A stretch of DNA of 64,000 nt from Myxococcales bacterium (GCA_020633315.1 JACKDV010000010.1:1-64000); one strand, 5' to 3'. Counted from the stretch's first letter, positions 1 to 10,705 are shown. Made by a program: numbers and translations. Notes: generated by a model not told the origin, from the sequence alone.

Positions 1-1287
1 GAGGAGCCATGTGTCACAGTGGTGGATGTCTGTGTCGTTCGCGCACCGGCAATGAGCAACCGCTGGCTCATGCACTTCCTAAACGCGCCGCACACGAGGC
101 TGGCTGTTGCCGCCTACCAAACGGGATCGACTCGAAAACGGATCTCTCGTAACAACCTCTGCAAGGTCGAGTTCCCAGTCCCACCCCTCCCCGAGCAGCA
201 CCGCATCGTCGCCGAGATCGAGAAGCAGTTCACCCGACTCGATGCCGCCGTCGCAAGCCTGGAGCGGGTCAAGGCCAACCTCGAGCGGGCGCGGGCCAGC
301 GTCTTGAAGGCGGCGGTCGAGGGGCGCCTCGTCCCCACCGAGGCCGAGCTCGCTCGAGCCGAGGGCCGCGACTACGAGCCCGCCTCCGTCCTCCTGGAGC
401 GCATCCTGGAGGAGCGCAAGCGGAAGCACGAAGAGACCAACGGCAAGAAGAAGTACAAGCCGCCCGTCGAGCCGGACACGGAGGGGCTGCCCGAGCTTCC
501 GAAGGGGTGGGTTTGGGCGACCGTCGAACAACTGAGCACCCTGGTGCGCAACGGCTACTCAGAGAAGCCCGACGACGATGGAGACACTCCGATCTTGCGG
601 ATCAGTGCGGTGCGCCCATGTTTCGTAGACCGTGGAGATTCTCGGTGGCTGCGCGCGCCACTTTCCGAGTTCGCGCCTGCAACGGCGTATCCTGGCGACC
701 TGCTATTCACGAGGTACAACGGGACTCGATCGCTGGTGGGCGTGTGCGGTTTGCTCCGCGGCGAGGGGCCAATCGTCCACCCGGATAAACTGATCCGCGT
801 CGTACCCGTCCCTACGTTGGTCGAGGGAGCCTTCGTGGAGAAAGCGGCCTCAGCCGGTGAGTCCAGGGCTTTCATCGAGCGAAAGATCCGCACGACCGCC
901 GGTCAGTCGGGCGTGTCGGGCGGCGATATCAAGCAGCTTCCCATCCCCTTGCCGCCGCTCACCGAACAGCGAAGGGTCGTCGTAGAGGTAGAGCGACAGC
1001 TTTCCGTGCTCGAAGCTGTCGAGAGTTCCGTGGAGGCCAACCTCGCCCGCTGCTCTCGCCTGCGCCAGTCCATCCTCAAGCGCGCCTTCGAGGGCAAGCT
1101 CGTGCCCCAGGACCCCAACGACGAGCCCGCTAGCGAGCTGCTCGCCCGCATCCGAGCCGCCGCCGAGGCAGAGAAGCCCAAGCGCACCAAGAACAAGTCG
1201 ACCAAGAAGAAGTCGGCGTCCGACTCCGACTCCGAGTGGAAGACCACCAAGAAGAAGTCCTCCCGCCGCAAGAAGACCTCCGCATGA
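1..1287 (+). CDS. hsdS: Type I restriction-modification specificity subunit HsdS (5' partial)
   Basis: This is the DNA-recognition subunit of a type I restriction-modification complex; it directs HsdM (and HsdR) to a bipartite target. The frame is open to the left edge, so the start and most of the first target-recognition domain lie outside the window. Two copies of the typical repeat are visible. The first has PLPEQHRIVAEIE, a coiled coil and VLKAAVEGRLVP. The second has PLTEQRRVVVEVE, a coiled coil and ILKRAFEGKLVP. The second recognition domain lies between them, after LPKGWVWATVEQLS. The C-terminus is an unusual Lys/Ser-rich tail of about 40 residues, probably disordered and possibly DNA-binding (inference). 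The stop overlaps the hsdM start (ATGA), so the genes are co-translated. No hsdR is in the window; it could lie upstream. Confidence 0.93.
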   Translation, partial: EEPCVTVVDVCVVRAPAMSNRWLMHFLNAPHTRLAVAAYQTGSTRKRISRNNLCKVEFPVPPLPEQHRIVAEIEKQFTRLDAAVASLERVKANLERARASVLKAAVEGRLVPTEAELARAEGRDYEPASVLLERILEERKRKHEETNGKKKYKPPVEPDTEGLPELPKGWVWATVEQLSTLVRNGYSEKPDDDGDTPILRISAVRPCFVDRGDSRWLRAPLSEFAPATAYPGDLLFTRYNGTRSLVGVCGLLRGEGPIVHPDKLIRVVPVPTLVEGAFVEKAASAGESRAFIERKIRTTAGQSGVSGGDIKQLPIPLPPLTEQRRVVVEVERQLSVLEAVESSVEANLARCSRLRQSILKRAFEGKLVPQDPNDEPASELLARIRAAAEAEKPKRTKNKSTKKKSASDSDSEWKTTKKKSSRRKKTSA

Positions 1288-2858
1288 GCGACTCCTCCAC
1301 CCTCGTCAACAAGCTGTGGTCCTACTGCAACGTCCTGCGGGACGATGGTCTGTCCTATGGCGACTACACGGAGCAGCTCACCTACCTGCTGTTCCTCAAG
1401 ATGGCGGACGAGTACACCAAGCCGCCGTGGAAGCGCCCCTCCCCCGTCCCCGAGGGCTACGACTGGCCGTCGCTGATGGCCAAGGACGGCGACGCCCTCG
1501 AGGCGCACTACCGCAAGACCCTCGAGCACCTCGGGCAGCAGCCCGGGCTGCTCAAGCTGGTCTTCCTCAAGTCGCAGAACAAGATCGGCGACCCGGCCAA
1601 GCTCCGTCGCCTCGTCGCGGACCTCATCGACCGCGAGAAGTGGGTGATGGTCGGCGTGGACGTCAAGGGCGACACCTACGAGGGGCTGCTGGAGAGGAAC
1701 GCCCAGGACACCAAGTCGGGCGCGGGGCAGTACTTCACGCCCCGGCCCCTCATCGACGCCATCGTCGACTGCATCCGGCCCAAGCCCGGGGAGACCATCA
1801 TCGACCCCGCCTGCGGCACGGGCGGCTTCCTGCTCGCTGCGCACGCGTTCCTCACCAACCCGGAGCACAATCCCAACCTCACCAAGGAAGACCGCGAGCA
1901 CCTGCGCCTCGAGGCGCTGCGGGGCGTGGAGATCGTCCAGAGCGTGACGCGGCTGTGCGCGATGAACCTGATGCTCCACGGCGTAGGGCCGACGCCGCAG
2001 GAGCTCGACGCGCTCCACCGCGAGCTGGTGAAGAAGGGCATGACCAAGGACCAGGCCGACGCGGAGATCGAGCGGCGCCTGCCGGTGCGGACCGACGATG
2101 CCCTGCGCGAGATCGGCTCGGAGCGCTACGACGTGGTGCTCACCAACCCGCCCTTCGGCAAGAAGTCGAGCATCATGGTCGTGACCGAGGAGGGCGAGAC
2201 CGATCGCAAGCAGACCTCCTACGAGCGCGAGGACTTCTGGGCGCCCACCACCAACAAGCAGCTCAACTTCGTCCAGCACGTCAAGAGCCTGCTGCAGATG
2301 CACGGTCGCGCCGCGGTGGTCGTGCCCGACAACGTGCTGTTCGAGGGTGGGGCCGGCGAGACCATCCGTCGCGAGCTGCTCAAGGAGTGCGACTGCCACA
2401 CGCTGCTGCGGCTGCCCACGGGCATCTTCTACGCCCAGGGGGTCAAGGCCAATGTGCTCTTCCTCGATCGCAAGCCCGCCGCCAAGACCCCGTGGACGCG
2501 CACGCTGTGGGTCTACGATCTGCGGACCAACCAGCACTTCACCCTCAAGACCAAGCGGATGAAGCGGACCGACCTCGACGAGTTCGTCGAGTGCTTCAAC
2601 CCGAAGAACCGGAACAAGCGCAAGGCGACCTGGTCGGAGGAGAACCCCGAGGGGCGCTGGCGGTCCTTCGGCTACGACGAGCTGGTGGCCCGCGACAAGT
2701 GCTCGCTCGACCTGTTCTGGCTCAAGGACGACAGCCTGCTCGACGCCGACAACCTGCCGGACCCCGATGTGATCGCGGAGGAGATCGCGGAAGACCTGCG
2801 GGCGGCGCTCGAGCAGATCGAGGAGATCGTGGGCGACCTGGGCGGGGCGGCCGAGTAG
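1284..2858 (+). CDS. hsdM: Type I restriction-modification DNA methyltransferase subunit HsdM
   Basis: This is the adenine-N6 methyltransferase subunit of a type I restriction system, about 524 residues, which is normal for the family. It has the N-terminal helical domain (starting LVNKLWSYCNVLRDDG), then SGAGQYFTPRPLI, the SAM-binding motif DPACGTGGF, and the catalytic motif NPPFGKK. The start is taken at ATG 1284, which overlaps the hsdS stop as ATGA; an in-frame ATG at 1236 lies inside hsdS and is less likely. The gene order S then M is less common than M-S. No HsdR follows: the next gene is 290 bases downstream and unrelated. Confidence 0.95.
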   Translation: MSDSSTLVNKLWSYCNVLRDDGLSYGDYTEQLTYLLFLKMADEYTKPPWKRPSPVPEGYDWPSLMAKDGDALEAHYRKTLEHLGQQPGLLKLVFLKSQNKIGDPAKLRRLVADLIDREKWVMVGVDVKGDTYEGLLERNAQDTKSGAGQYFTPRPLIDAIVDCIRPKPGETIIDPACGTGGFLLAAHAFLTNPEHNPNLTKEDREHLRLEALRGVEIVQSVTRLCAMNLMLHGVGPTPQELDALHRELVKKGMTKDQADAEIERRLPVRTDDALREIGSERYDVVLTNPPFGKKSSIMVVTEEGETDRKQTSYEREDFWAPTTNKQLNFVQHVKSLLQMHGRAAVVVPDNVLFEGGAGETIRRELLKECDCHTLLRLPTGIFYAQGVKANVLFLDRKPAAKTPWTRTLWVYDLRTNQHFTLKTKRMKRTDLDEFVECFNPKNRNKRKATWSEENPEGRWRSFGYDELVARDKCSLDLFWLKDDSLLDADNLPDPDVIAEEIAEDLRAALEQIEEIVGDLGGAAE

Positions 2859-3147
2859 CTGGGTCGAGTGCCTCGAGGTCTGCCTGGAGTCGCGAGAACG
2901 GGACCGGGCCAGCGCTTGGACGGAGCTCCGACCCTCGGCCGAAGACCACTACGCCACCGCGCCCCACCCCATCCCCCAGCAGCGCCAAGGTGCCACCCTT
3001 CCGCTCACGTTCACATCGGGACGCCGGCTCGCTCGCCTTTCACCTTGCGTTCGCCGCGTAGCGGTCTTTACTGCCCGAGCCGATGCCTCCTCGCGGGGCA
3101 GGTCCGCAGAGTCGACTCAGGCAATCGTCACCAGGAGATCCCCCAGC

Positions 3148-3915
3148 ATGCCCAGCAAGCTCGTCACCGATCGTCAGAAGTCTGCGGCCGCCGTGATCGC
3201 GGCCGCCCGCACCCATGGCTCCCAGGCGGCCGAGGCCATCTCCACGACCCTCGGTCCCCACCTCGCCAAGGCCGAGGATCGACCCGACGTGGAGCTGCTC
3301 CTCGAGCTGTCCACCCGTGCGCTCGAGACCGCGATCACCACCCTCGTGCAGGCCGACACGGCCCACGAGGCCGAGCTCTCCGACGACGCCGGGCCTCGCC
3401 GGCAGCGTGACGAGCTGGCCACGGCGCTCTACGACGATCTCATCGAGCTCAAGGAAGTCGCCACCGGTCTGCTCGGGCGCGGGGCGCTGCAGCCGTTGCG
3501 ACTCGAGGGCACCACGCCGCGTGATCCCACCGTGCTCGTGCGCCACGCCGAGGGCGTGATCGAGGCGCTTCGCAGCGCGGAGCTGCCCAAGTCGCGGGTA
3601 CGCGGCGCCAAGCTCCACACCGACGAGTGGGCCCAGCGGCTGAGCGAGCACACCGAGGCGCTGTCCTCGACGCTCGGCGACGTGGCTCGCGAGCTCCGTG
3701 AGGCCGAGGCGACGCTGGTCGCCAAGAACCAGGCCCTCGCCGAGCACGACCGCACCTTCGGTGACGTGGCGACGCTGATCTCGGCGGTGCTGCGCATGGG
3801 CGGGCAGACCGAGCTGGCCGCTCGCGTGCGGCCGTCGCCGCGGCGGCCGGGTCGAACGGTGGCGGTCGCCGAGGGCGAGGGCGAGCCGGCCTCGCCGGAG
3901 GCCGCGGTCGCGTAG
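3148..3915 (+). CDS. Hypothetical helical protein
   Basis: A 255-residue protein of unknown function. It is rich in Ala, Glu, Leu and Arg and predicted to be almost wholly alpha-helical. There is no signal peptide and no membrane segment, and no catalytic motif was recognised. The C-terminal 30 residues are low-complexity (PSPRRPG, then EGEGEPASPEAAVA). A GGAG Shine-Dalgarno site precedes ATG 3148. It stands alone, 290 bases after hsdM, and is followed by a clear hairpin. Codon use is strongly GC-biased like most of the window, so it looks native rather than part of the restriction locus. Confidence 0.8.
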   Translation: MPSKLVTDRQKSAAAVIAAARTHGSQAAEAISTTLGPHLAKAEDRPDVELLLELSTRALETAITTLVQADTAHEAELSDDAGPRRQRDELATALYDDLIELKEVATGLLGRGALQPLRLEGTTPRDPTVLVRHAEGVIEALRSAELPKSRVRGAKLHTDEWAQRLSEHTEALSSTLGDVARELREAEATLVAKNQALAEHDRTFGDVATLISAVLRMGGQTELAARVRPSPRRPGRTVAVAEGEGEPASPEAAVA

Positions 3916-3944
3916 CGCCGGGCGGGCCCGGGGCTTGCGGCGAT

Positions 3945-3979
3945 CGAGCCCCGCTCGCAGGTGGTGGGAGCGGGGCTCG
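3945..3979 (+). terminator. Hairpin terminator after the hypothetical gene
   Basis: A perfect 12-bp inverted repeat, cgagccccgctc / gagcggggctcg, with an 11-base loop lies 30 bases after the stop at 3915. There is no clear U-tract, as is common in GC-rich genomes. Confidence 0.6.
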
Positions 3980-4383
3980 GTGCGTGCTCGGCTCGAGCGC
4001 ATCGGGAGCGGAGGACGCCCTGGCGCGGCGACCAGCCTTCGCCGCGGACGGGGACGCGGCCTCGGGGCGCGAAGCGACGCTCGCGTGGGATGCGAGCGGG
4101 CTGCTTGCGGCGGAAGGCCGGTTCGCACGCGGCGTGAACGGGAGCTGCGCGTTCGTGCGGCCCTCCGCATGCGATGCGAACGGCCTTGGCCGCGGCAAGA
4201 TCGGCCTCGCACCCGTGGTGAAGGCGATCACCACCGCCAAGGCCGGGCTCGCATCCGCTGCGAGGGCGAGGGGGTACCGCTACGACGCGGTCCAGGGGCA
4301 CTTCGGGCTCGGCACGACCGGCCTACCCGGGCTGCTGTAAGCCCCCCGCGCCGCTCTCGGAGGCGTTCCCTCCCCGTGCGGTG
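3980..4383. other. Gene-free region with short GC-rich near-repeats
   Basis: No gene could be supported here. The stretch carries several short similar words (gatgcgagcgg, gatgcgaacgg, tcgcatccgctgcgag). An open frame at 3984-4340 encodes only low-complexity Ala/Gly/Arg-rich sequence with no recognisable start signal. Confidence 0.35.
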
Positions 4384-5061
4384 CTACGGGCCGAAGCTCA
4401 GCCGCATGGCGACCAGCACCGTCTGCGCCACGCGTCCCGTGGTGTCGATGCGTACGTCGTAGTCCACGCCGATCTGCCCCTCCACGTCGCGGATGCGCCC
4501 CACGAAGCCGCCGCCCACCAGGCCGCCCATCATGGGGCGCACCGCGTGGATGTCCTTGCGCGCCGGGATGCCGGTGGCCGTGCCCGCGCCCACGCGCAGG
4601 TACACGTGCTTGAGGCTGAAGGTGACCATCGCATCCACGCCGAAGCCCGGCTTCTTGCGCCCGTAGTACTGCAGGATGTGGATCTCCGGCCCCACCGCGA
4701 GCTTGGCTCGTCCGCGCTGCCACGCCATGCCGGTGCCGATGTCGTAGCGCACGCCCGGGTGGAAGCCCTGGGCGTGCAGGGTGGACATGGGCGCGAGTCC
4801 CAGCGAGAAGTGCATGCCGCCGTCCCAGCTGCGCGCCGGCGGCTCGTAGGGCTCGGGCTCGGGCACGGGGGCGGCGTAGGGATCGAGGGCCTCGGGCGTG
4901 GCCGTGGTCTCGGCGAAGGAGGGCGTGGTGGGCTCGAGATCGAGATCGAGATCGAGCTCCTCCTCGCCGGTCTCGAATTCGTCGGTCGCTCCGCTGGCAC
5001 ACGCGCCGGGACCGGGGTCGCACAGCATGAGCATCGCGGTCATCGCAGTTCCAAGGGCCAT
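4384..5061 (-). CDS. Putative outer-membrane beta-barrel-like protein
   Basis: A 225-residue exported protein of unknown function. The N-terminus MALGTAMTAMLML is a short signal sequence. An acidic linker follows (ELDLDLDLEPTT, encoded by a gatcga-type DNA repeat, then PVPEPEPYEPP), and then about 150 residues with alternating aromatic and hydrophobic residues and glycine turns (LGLAPMSTLHAQGFHPG, YLRVGAGTATG, VLVAMRLSFGP) typical of small outer-membrane barrels. LMLC could be a weak lipobox, so it may be lipidated. A GGGGAG site precedes ATG 5061. It lies 122 bases downstream of the kinase gene on the same strand and may be co-transcribed. The barrel assignment is inference from composition. 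Confidence 0.65.
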   Translation of the reverse strand: MALGTAMTAMLMLCDPGPGACASGATDEFETGEEELDLDLDLEPTTPSFAETTATPEALDPYAAPVPEPEPYEPPARSWDGGMHFSLGLAPMSTLHAQGFHPGVRYDIGTGMAWQRGRAKLAVGPEIHILQYYGRKKPGFGVDAMVTFSLKHVYLRVGAGTATGIPARKDIHAVRPMMGGLVGGGFVGRIRDVEGQIGVDYDVRIDTTGRVAQTVLVAMRLSFGP

Positions 5062-5183
5062 GCTCCCCAGCCTGAGGGGCAGGCCCCAGGCCGACCAGTG
5101 AATCGTCCGTGGACCGTGTGAACACCAGGTGAAACGAGCCCGTCCCCGCCGGGCGAGGCGCGATCGGCGAGCGTCGAGCCGCG

Positions 5184-7226
5184 CTACGGGCTCGGGGGCG
5201 CGGGCTCGGCGGGAGCCTCGGGCGCGCGGGGCTCGGGCGCGGGCGGAGGCGGGGCGAGGCGCTTCTCGGCCTCGCCGACCTGGGCCAGCGCCTGGCGCAG
5301 CGCTGCGTCGAGGCCTTCGGCGTGGGTGAGCGCATCGAGGTGGGCGCGGGCGTGCTCCGACCAGGCCAGCGCCTCGTCGATCTGGTCGCGGGCCGCGAGC
5401 ACGTCCACCAGCCCGATCGCCGCGGTGGCAGCCACCCGTGCGCGTCGGTCGGCCACGGCGTTGAAGTAGGCGGCCCGCAGGTCGTGCTCGGCCTTCACCA
5501 GATCCCCGGTGCCGCGATGCAGGTACGCGCGCTCGAGCAGGGCGAGCCCGGTCACCGGGCGCAGGTCCTCGGCCCCGGCCTGCTCGATCACCTCGTCGAT
5601 GGCACGAGCGGCCTCGTCGGGTCGACCCGTGGTCCGCAGCGCCCGGGCCCGACCGATCCCGGCCCGGAGCTCGGCGATGCGATCCTGCGTGGCGGGGTCC
5701 GGCGTGGCGCGCAGCCGCAGGGCTCGATCGTCCTCGCACTCTTCCAGCGAGGGCAGGCCGTGCACGGCGGCGGCGGCCCGGTGCACCACCACCGCGCTGG
5801 GATCTCGCAGCGAGTCGACGAGGGTCCGCAGGTCGTCGCGCTGCCGCTGCAGGCAGGCGCGTCGCGCCTCGCCCAGGCGCACGGTCGCGGGCTCGCCCGT
5901 GGTCTCCTCCGCACAGGCGCGCTCGTGCAGCGCTCCCCAGGCGGCGGCGTGGGCATCGAGGCGCTCGGCGAGCTCCTCGTAGCGCTCCTCGGCCCCGGAC
6001 ACGTGGGTGTCCACGAACGCGGCCCGGAGCTGGCCGCGGCGCACGTCGTCCCAGACCCCGGCCAGGGCCTCCTCGGTCGAGGAGCAGGTGACGGCCGCGG
6101 GCGCGGGCGCGGGGCTGGGCCGGCGCAGCGCTCCCACGAGCACCGCCGCCAGGGCGGCCGCTCCCACCCCGGCCACCGCCACCCACGAGCGCCAGGCGGG
6201 CGGGGCCGCGGAGCGATCCTCGTGCACCGTTCGCAGCTCGCGGAGCAGGTCGGGCATCGAGGGATAGCGATCCTCGGGGCGCGGCGAGAGGCCGCGACGC
6301 AGCACCCCGGCCAGGCGCCGCGGCACGGGCGAGCCCGAGGGCGGCTCGAGGATCTCGCCGCGGTACTTGGCGCGGGCCTGGGCCTTGATGCTGCGGGCGG
6401 CGAACGGCAGCTTGCCGTAGAGCGCCTCGTAGAGCGCGATGCAGTAGCTGTACTGGTCGGTGCGCGCGTCGGCGGGCTTGCCCGCGTACTGCTCGGGCGC
6501 CATGTAGATCGGCGTGCCCAGGATCGTGCCGTCGGCGGTGAGGGTCTCCGACCAGTGCCCGCCCGACTCGATCTCCTCGCGCCCCTGCGCCGACATCTCG
6601 GGCTCGGGCTCGTCCACCTGCGCGCGGGCCAGGCCGAAGTCGAGCACCCGCACGCGCCCGTCGTTGCCCACCAGCACGTTGGCCGGCTTGAAGTCGCGGT
6701 GCACCAGGCCCGCGTTGTGGGCGGCGGCCAGGCCCCGCCCCGCGGCCCGGAACACGCCCAGGGTGCGACGCCACGGGGGCCGCTCGGCCTTGAGCCACTC
6801 GCGGGCGTTGGCTCCCTCCACGAACTCCATGGCCACGTAGAGCCCCGTGCCGTACTCGCCCACGTCGTAGACGGGGATCACGTTGGGGTGCGAGAGCTGG
6901 GCCATCGCCCGCGCCTCGCGGAGCAGCCGCTTGCGTCGCTTGGTGTTGGCCGCTCCCACCGCGCGCCCGGCCTTGAGGAGCTTGAGGGCGACCTCGCGGT
7001 GCAGCTCGGGATCGTAGGCACGGTACACCACGCCCATGCCTCCCGCGCCCACGCGCTCGAGCACGTCGTAGCGACCGATCTTCGAGCCCTCGCCGAGCTC
7101 GGCCTCGCCCTCGGCGTTGGGCAGGGTCTCCTCGAAGGCGGTGGCCCGGCTCTGCTCGCCGTCCTCCGTCGGAGGAGCGGCGGCCCCGGGCCCGCGGCCG
7201 CCGTGGTAGGGCAGGGTCTCGCCCAC
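5184..7226 (-). CDS. Transmembrane Ser/Thr protein kinase with C-terminal TPR-like region
   Basis: A eukaryotic-type (PknB-like) Ser/Thr kinase of 680 residues. The kinase domain spans about residues 53-333, with glycine loop GAGGMG, Lys82 in VALKLL, catalytic loop HRDFKPAN (176-183), DFG (196-198) and APEQ in the activation segment. A single membrane helix follows at about 349-367. The remaining part, about 300 residues, is alpha-helical with TPR-like features and would lie outside the cytoplasm. HRDFK instead of HRDLK is common in myxobacterial kinases. The start is GTG 7226, with a TATCGT hexamer nine bases upstream and no Shine-Dalgarno site. Its substrate is unknown. Confidence 0.93.
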   Translation of the reverse strand: MGETLPYHGGRGPGAAAPPTEDGEQSRATAFEETLPNAEGEAELGEGSKIGRYDVLERVGAGGMGVVYRAYDPELHREVALKLLKAGRAVGAANTKRRKRLLREARAMAQLSHPNVIPVYDVGEYGTGLYVAMEFVEGANAREWLKAERPPWRRTLGVFRAAGRGLAAAHNAGLVHRDFKPANVLVGNDGRVRVLDFGLARAQVDEPEPEMSAQGREEIESGGHWSETLTADGTILGTPIYMAPEQYAGKPADARTDQYSYCIALYEALYGKLPFAARSIKAQARAKYRGEILEPPSGSPVPRRLAGVLRRGLSPRPEDRYPSMPDLLRELRTVHEDRSAAPPAWRSWVAVAGVGAAALAAVLVGALRRPSPAPAPAAVTCSSTEEALAGVWDDVRRGQLRAAFVDTHVSGAEERYEELAERLDAHAAAWGALHERACAEETTGEPATVRLGEARRACLQRQRDDLRTLVDSLRDPSAVVVHRAAAAVHGLPSLEECEDDRALRLRATPDPATQDRIAELRAGIGRARALRTTGRPDEAARAIDEVIEQAGAEDLRPVTGLALLERAYLHRGTGDLVKAEHDLRAAYFNAVADRRARVAATAAIGLVDVLAARDQIDEALAWSEHARAHLDALTHAEGLDAALRQALAQVGEAEKRLAPPPPAPEPRAPEAPAEPAPPSP

Positions 7227-7235
7227 GTCGGGCGG

Positions 7236-7241
7236 ACGATA
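7236..7241 (-). promoter_or_regulatory. -10-like TATCGT element, near-leaderless start
   Basis: TATCGT lies nine bases before GTG 7226. With transcription starting six to eight bases downstream, the mRNA would begin almost at the start codon. No Shine-Dalgarno sequence is present. Confidence 0.5.
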
Positions 7242-7314
7242 GCACCCCCGGGCCCCGCCCTGTCCGCTCCCGCCCCAAGCGCGCCGGAACGCGCTCCGGG
7301 CCGGCCGCCCGCGC

Positions 7315-7734
7315 CTAGTACTGGTCGAGCAGGTACTTGATCAGATCGGTCGAGGTCACCAGGCCCACCAGCTCGTCGTCGTCGCCCACCACGGGCAGGC
7401 TGTGGAAGTCGCCGCGGGCCAGGTGCTCGGCCGCGGTGCGCACCGTGTCGCTCGGCTTGACGGTGAGGATGTCCTCCTGCATCACGTCGCGGATCGTGTA
7501 GGTGTCGAGCAACGCATCGACGGTGCGCGGATCCTGCTTGTTGACGTCGCCGAAGCTCACCCGCATGAGGTCGGTGGCGCTGATGAGACCGATGAGCCGC
7601 TTGCCGCTCACGACGGGCACGTGGTGGATCCTCCGCTCGACCATCAGGTGATGGATCTCGGAGACGCTCTGCTTCTCGTGCACGGTCAGCGGGTCGGTGG
7701 CCATGATCTTGTGGACGGGCTCTTTGTGCTTCAT
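7315..7734 (-). CDS. CBS-domain-pair protein
   Basis: A 139-residue cytoplasmic protein made of two CBS motifs: residues about 8-62 (DPLTVHEKQSVSEIHHLM, HHVPVV, LIGLISATDL) and about 77-136 (DILTVKPSDTVRTAAEHL, SLPVV, LVGLVTSTDLI). Such pairs bind adenine nucleotides (AMP, ATP or SAM) and usually act as stand-alone energy sensors. The ligand cannot be told from sequence. AAGGAG lies just before ATG 7734. The gene sits upstream of the kinase on the same strand with an 88-base gap; a functional link is not shown. Confidence 0.9.
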   Translation of the reverse strand: MKHKEPVHKIMATDPLTVHEKQSVSEIHHLMVERRIHHVPVVSGKRLIGLISATDLMRVSFGDVNKQDPRTVDALLDTYTIRDVMQEDILTVKPSDTVRTAAEHLARGDFHSLPVVGDDDELVGLVTSTDLIKYLLDQY

Positions 7735-7869
7735 GGGGCTCCTTGCAGTCCTACCCCCGCGGCGGGGGCGCGCCGACGCAAACCTTACCGGCGTCTTCGG
7801 GCGAGGCCGCGCTCTTTTAGCACGGGGCGCGGCGTGAGCCCGGCCACGGGCGGCCGGGGTCGGCGGCGA

Positions 7870-9189
<1,320 letters not shown>

Positions 9190-9316
9190 GGCGTCGTCCC
9201 TCCGGGGCCGCGCGGGGCACCGGCGGCGGCGGGCATGGTGCCGCGACCCCCGGGCGGCTGCAAACGCGGATCGGGCGTGCGCTCCCTGCCCACCCCGCGG
9301 CGCGCGGGGCCGCGCC

Positions 9317-10603
9317 TCAGACCTCGCCCAGGTTGCGCAGCGCGGCGGCGGCCCGCAGCTCGCTGCGGAACTCGGGGTCGGCCACCTCGATGAGCAGCTC
9401 CGCGCGCTCCCGCAGGGTGCGGCCGCGCAGGTTCACCGCCCCGTGCTCGGTGACCACCCACTGCACGTGACCGCGGGTGGTGACCACCCCGGCCCCCGCC
9501 TTGAGCCGCGGCACGATGCGCGAGACTCGTGCCTCGCCGTGGCCCGCGGTGGAGGGCAGGGCGATGATCGCCCGCCCGCCCGGCGAGCGCAGGGCACCCT
9601 GCACGAAGTCCATCTGCCCGCCGATGCCGCTGTGGATCTGCTCGCCCATCGAGTCGGCGCAGACCTGCCCGGTGAGGTCGATCTCGAGCGCCGAGTTGAT
9701 CGCCACCATTTGGTGCTGCTTGCGGATCTCGTTGGGGTCGTTGACCACGTTGGAGGGGTGGAACTCCACGAAGGGGTTGCTGTGCACGAACTCGTGCAGG
9801 GCCCGGGTGCCGGTGGCGAAGGAGGTCACCACCCGCCGCTCGAAGCGGGTCTTGTGGCGGCCGGTGATCACCCGCCGGCGGGCGAGCTCGAGCAGGCCGT
9901 CGCTGAACATCTCGGTGTGGACGCCGAGGTCCTCGTGCTCCGAGAGGGCGGCGAGCACCGCGTTGGGCACCTTGCCGATCCCCACCTGGATGGTGGCGCC
10001 GTTGGGCACGAGCCGGGCCACGTGCTCGCCGATGGCCCGCTCCTGCGGGCCGAAGGCGGCGGGCTGCACCTCGGGCAGCGGGCGATCGATCTCCACCGCG
10101 TAGTCGATCTCGTTGATGTGGATCGCCGAGTTGCCCATGGTCTGGGGGACCCGGGGGTTGATCTCGGCGATCACCACCTTGGCGCTCTCCACCGCGGGCA
10201 GGGCACAGGCCACCGACAGGCCGAGGCGGCAGTAGCCGTGGGCGTCGGGCAGCGAGACCTGCACCATCGCCACGTCGAGCGGGAGCGTGCCCGAGCGGAA
10301 CATCGAGGGGATCTCGCCGAGGAACACCGGGGTGAAGTCGGCTCGCCCCGCCGCCACCGCGGCGCGGGTGTTGCCGCCCACGAACAATGCGTTGTGGCGC
10401 AGGTGCCCCGCGAGCTCGGGGGCCACGTGGGGCGCGGGCCCGTCCACGTGCAGGTGGACCACCTCCACGCCGCTGAGCTCGGGCGCGCGGGCGACCAGCG
10501 CCTCGAGCAGCGAGTGCGGGGCCATCGAGGCCTCGTGCAGGTACACGCGCTGGCCGGACTGGATGCAGGCGACGGCGGATTCGGCGGAGCAGGTCTTCAT
10601 CAT
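9317..10603 (-). CDS. Acetyl-CoA hydrolase/transferase family (4-hydroxybutyrate-type CoA-transferase)
   Basis: A family-I CoA-transferase of about 428 residues, resembling 4-hydroxybutyrate, butyrate or acetate CoA-transferases. Visible: N-terminal AESAVACIQSGQRVYLHEAS, the conserved stretch GIGKVPNAVLAALSEHEDLGVHTEM, and GIGGQMDFVQGA near the C-terminus. The catalytic glutamate is expected near HTEMFSDG. The CoA acceptor cannot be assigned from sequence. The start is taken at ATG 10603 (MMKTC...); in-frame starts extend to 10639, and no Shine-Dalgarno site is convincing for either. It lies upstream of lysC on the same strand with a 127-base gap, and is divergent from the alkyltransferase-like gene. 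Confidence 0.9.
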   Translation of the reverse strand: MMKTCSAESAVACIQSGQRVYLHEASMAPHSLLEALVARAPELSGVEVVHLHVDGPAPHVAPELAGHLRHNALFVGGNTRAAVAAGRADFTPVFLGEIPSMFRSGTLPLDVAMVQVSLPDAHGYCRLGLSVACALPAVESAKVVIAEINPRVPQTMGNSAIHINEIDYAVEIDRPLPEVQPAAFGPQERAIGEHVARLVPNGATIQVGIGKVPNAVLAALSEHEDLGVHTEMFSDGLLELARRRVITGRHKTRFERRVVTSFATGTRALHEFVHSNPFVEFHPSNVVNDPNEIRKQHQMVAINSALEIDLTGQVCADSMGEQIHSGIGGQMDFVQGALRSPGGRAIIALPSTAGHGEARVSRIVPRLKAGAGVVTTRGHVQWVVTEHGAVNLRGRTLRERAELLIEVADPEFRSELRAAAALRNLGEV

Positions 10604-10691
10604 CGGCGAGCCGGCCGCATCCTGGCACACCGCGACCACACCAGGCCATGGCGCGCGGGCGGCCCGGGGCGCGGCGCGGGCCCGGCGATGT

Positions 10692-10697
10692 TACGGT
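10692..10697 (+). promoter_or_regulatory. -10-like TACGGT element deciding a GTG start
   Basis: TACGGT lies eight bases before GTG 10706. It falls downstream of the alternative ATG at 10688, so transcription from here would favour the GTG start on a leaderless mRNA. Confidence 0.45.
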
Positions 10698-10705
10698 ACG
10701 GCGTC

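Noticed and set aside
1236..1283. An N-terminal extension of hsdM
   Set aside because: It would lie wholly inside hsdS and adds 16 residues absent from the family; the ATGA overlap at 1284 is the natural start.
3984..4340. A 118-codon frame as a gene
   Set aside because: Ala/Gly-rich, repetitive, no ribosome site or -10 element, and no domain; reported as gene-free.
9190..9316. Lysine riboswitch before the aspartokinase gene
   Set aside because: The gap is only 127 bases and shows none of the conserved lysine-riboswitch elements; a plain GGAGG ribosome site is present.
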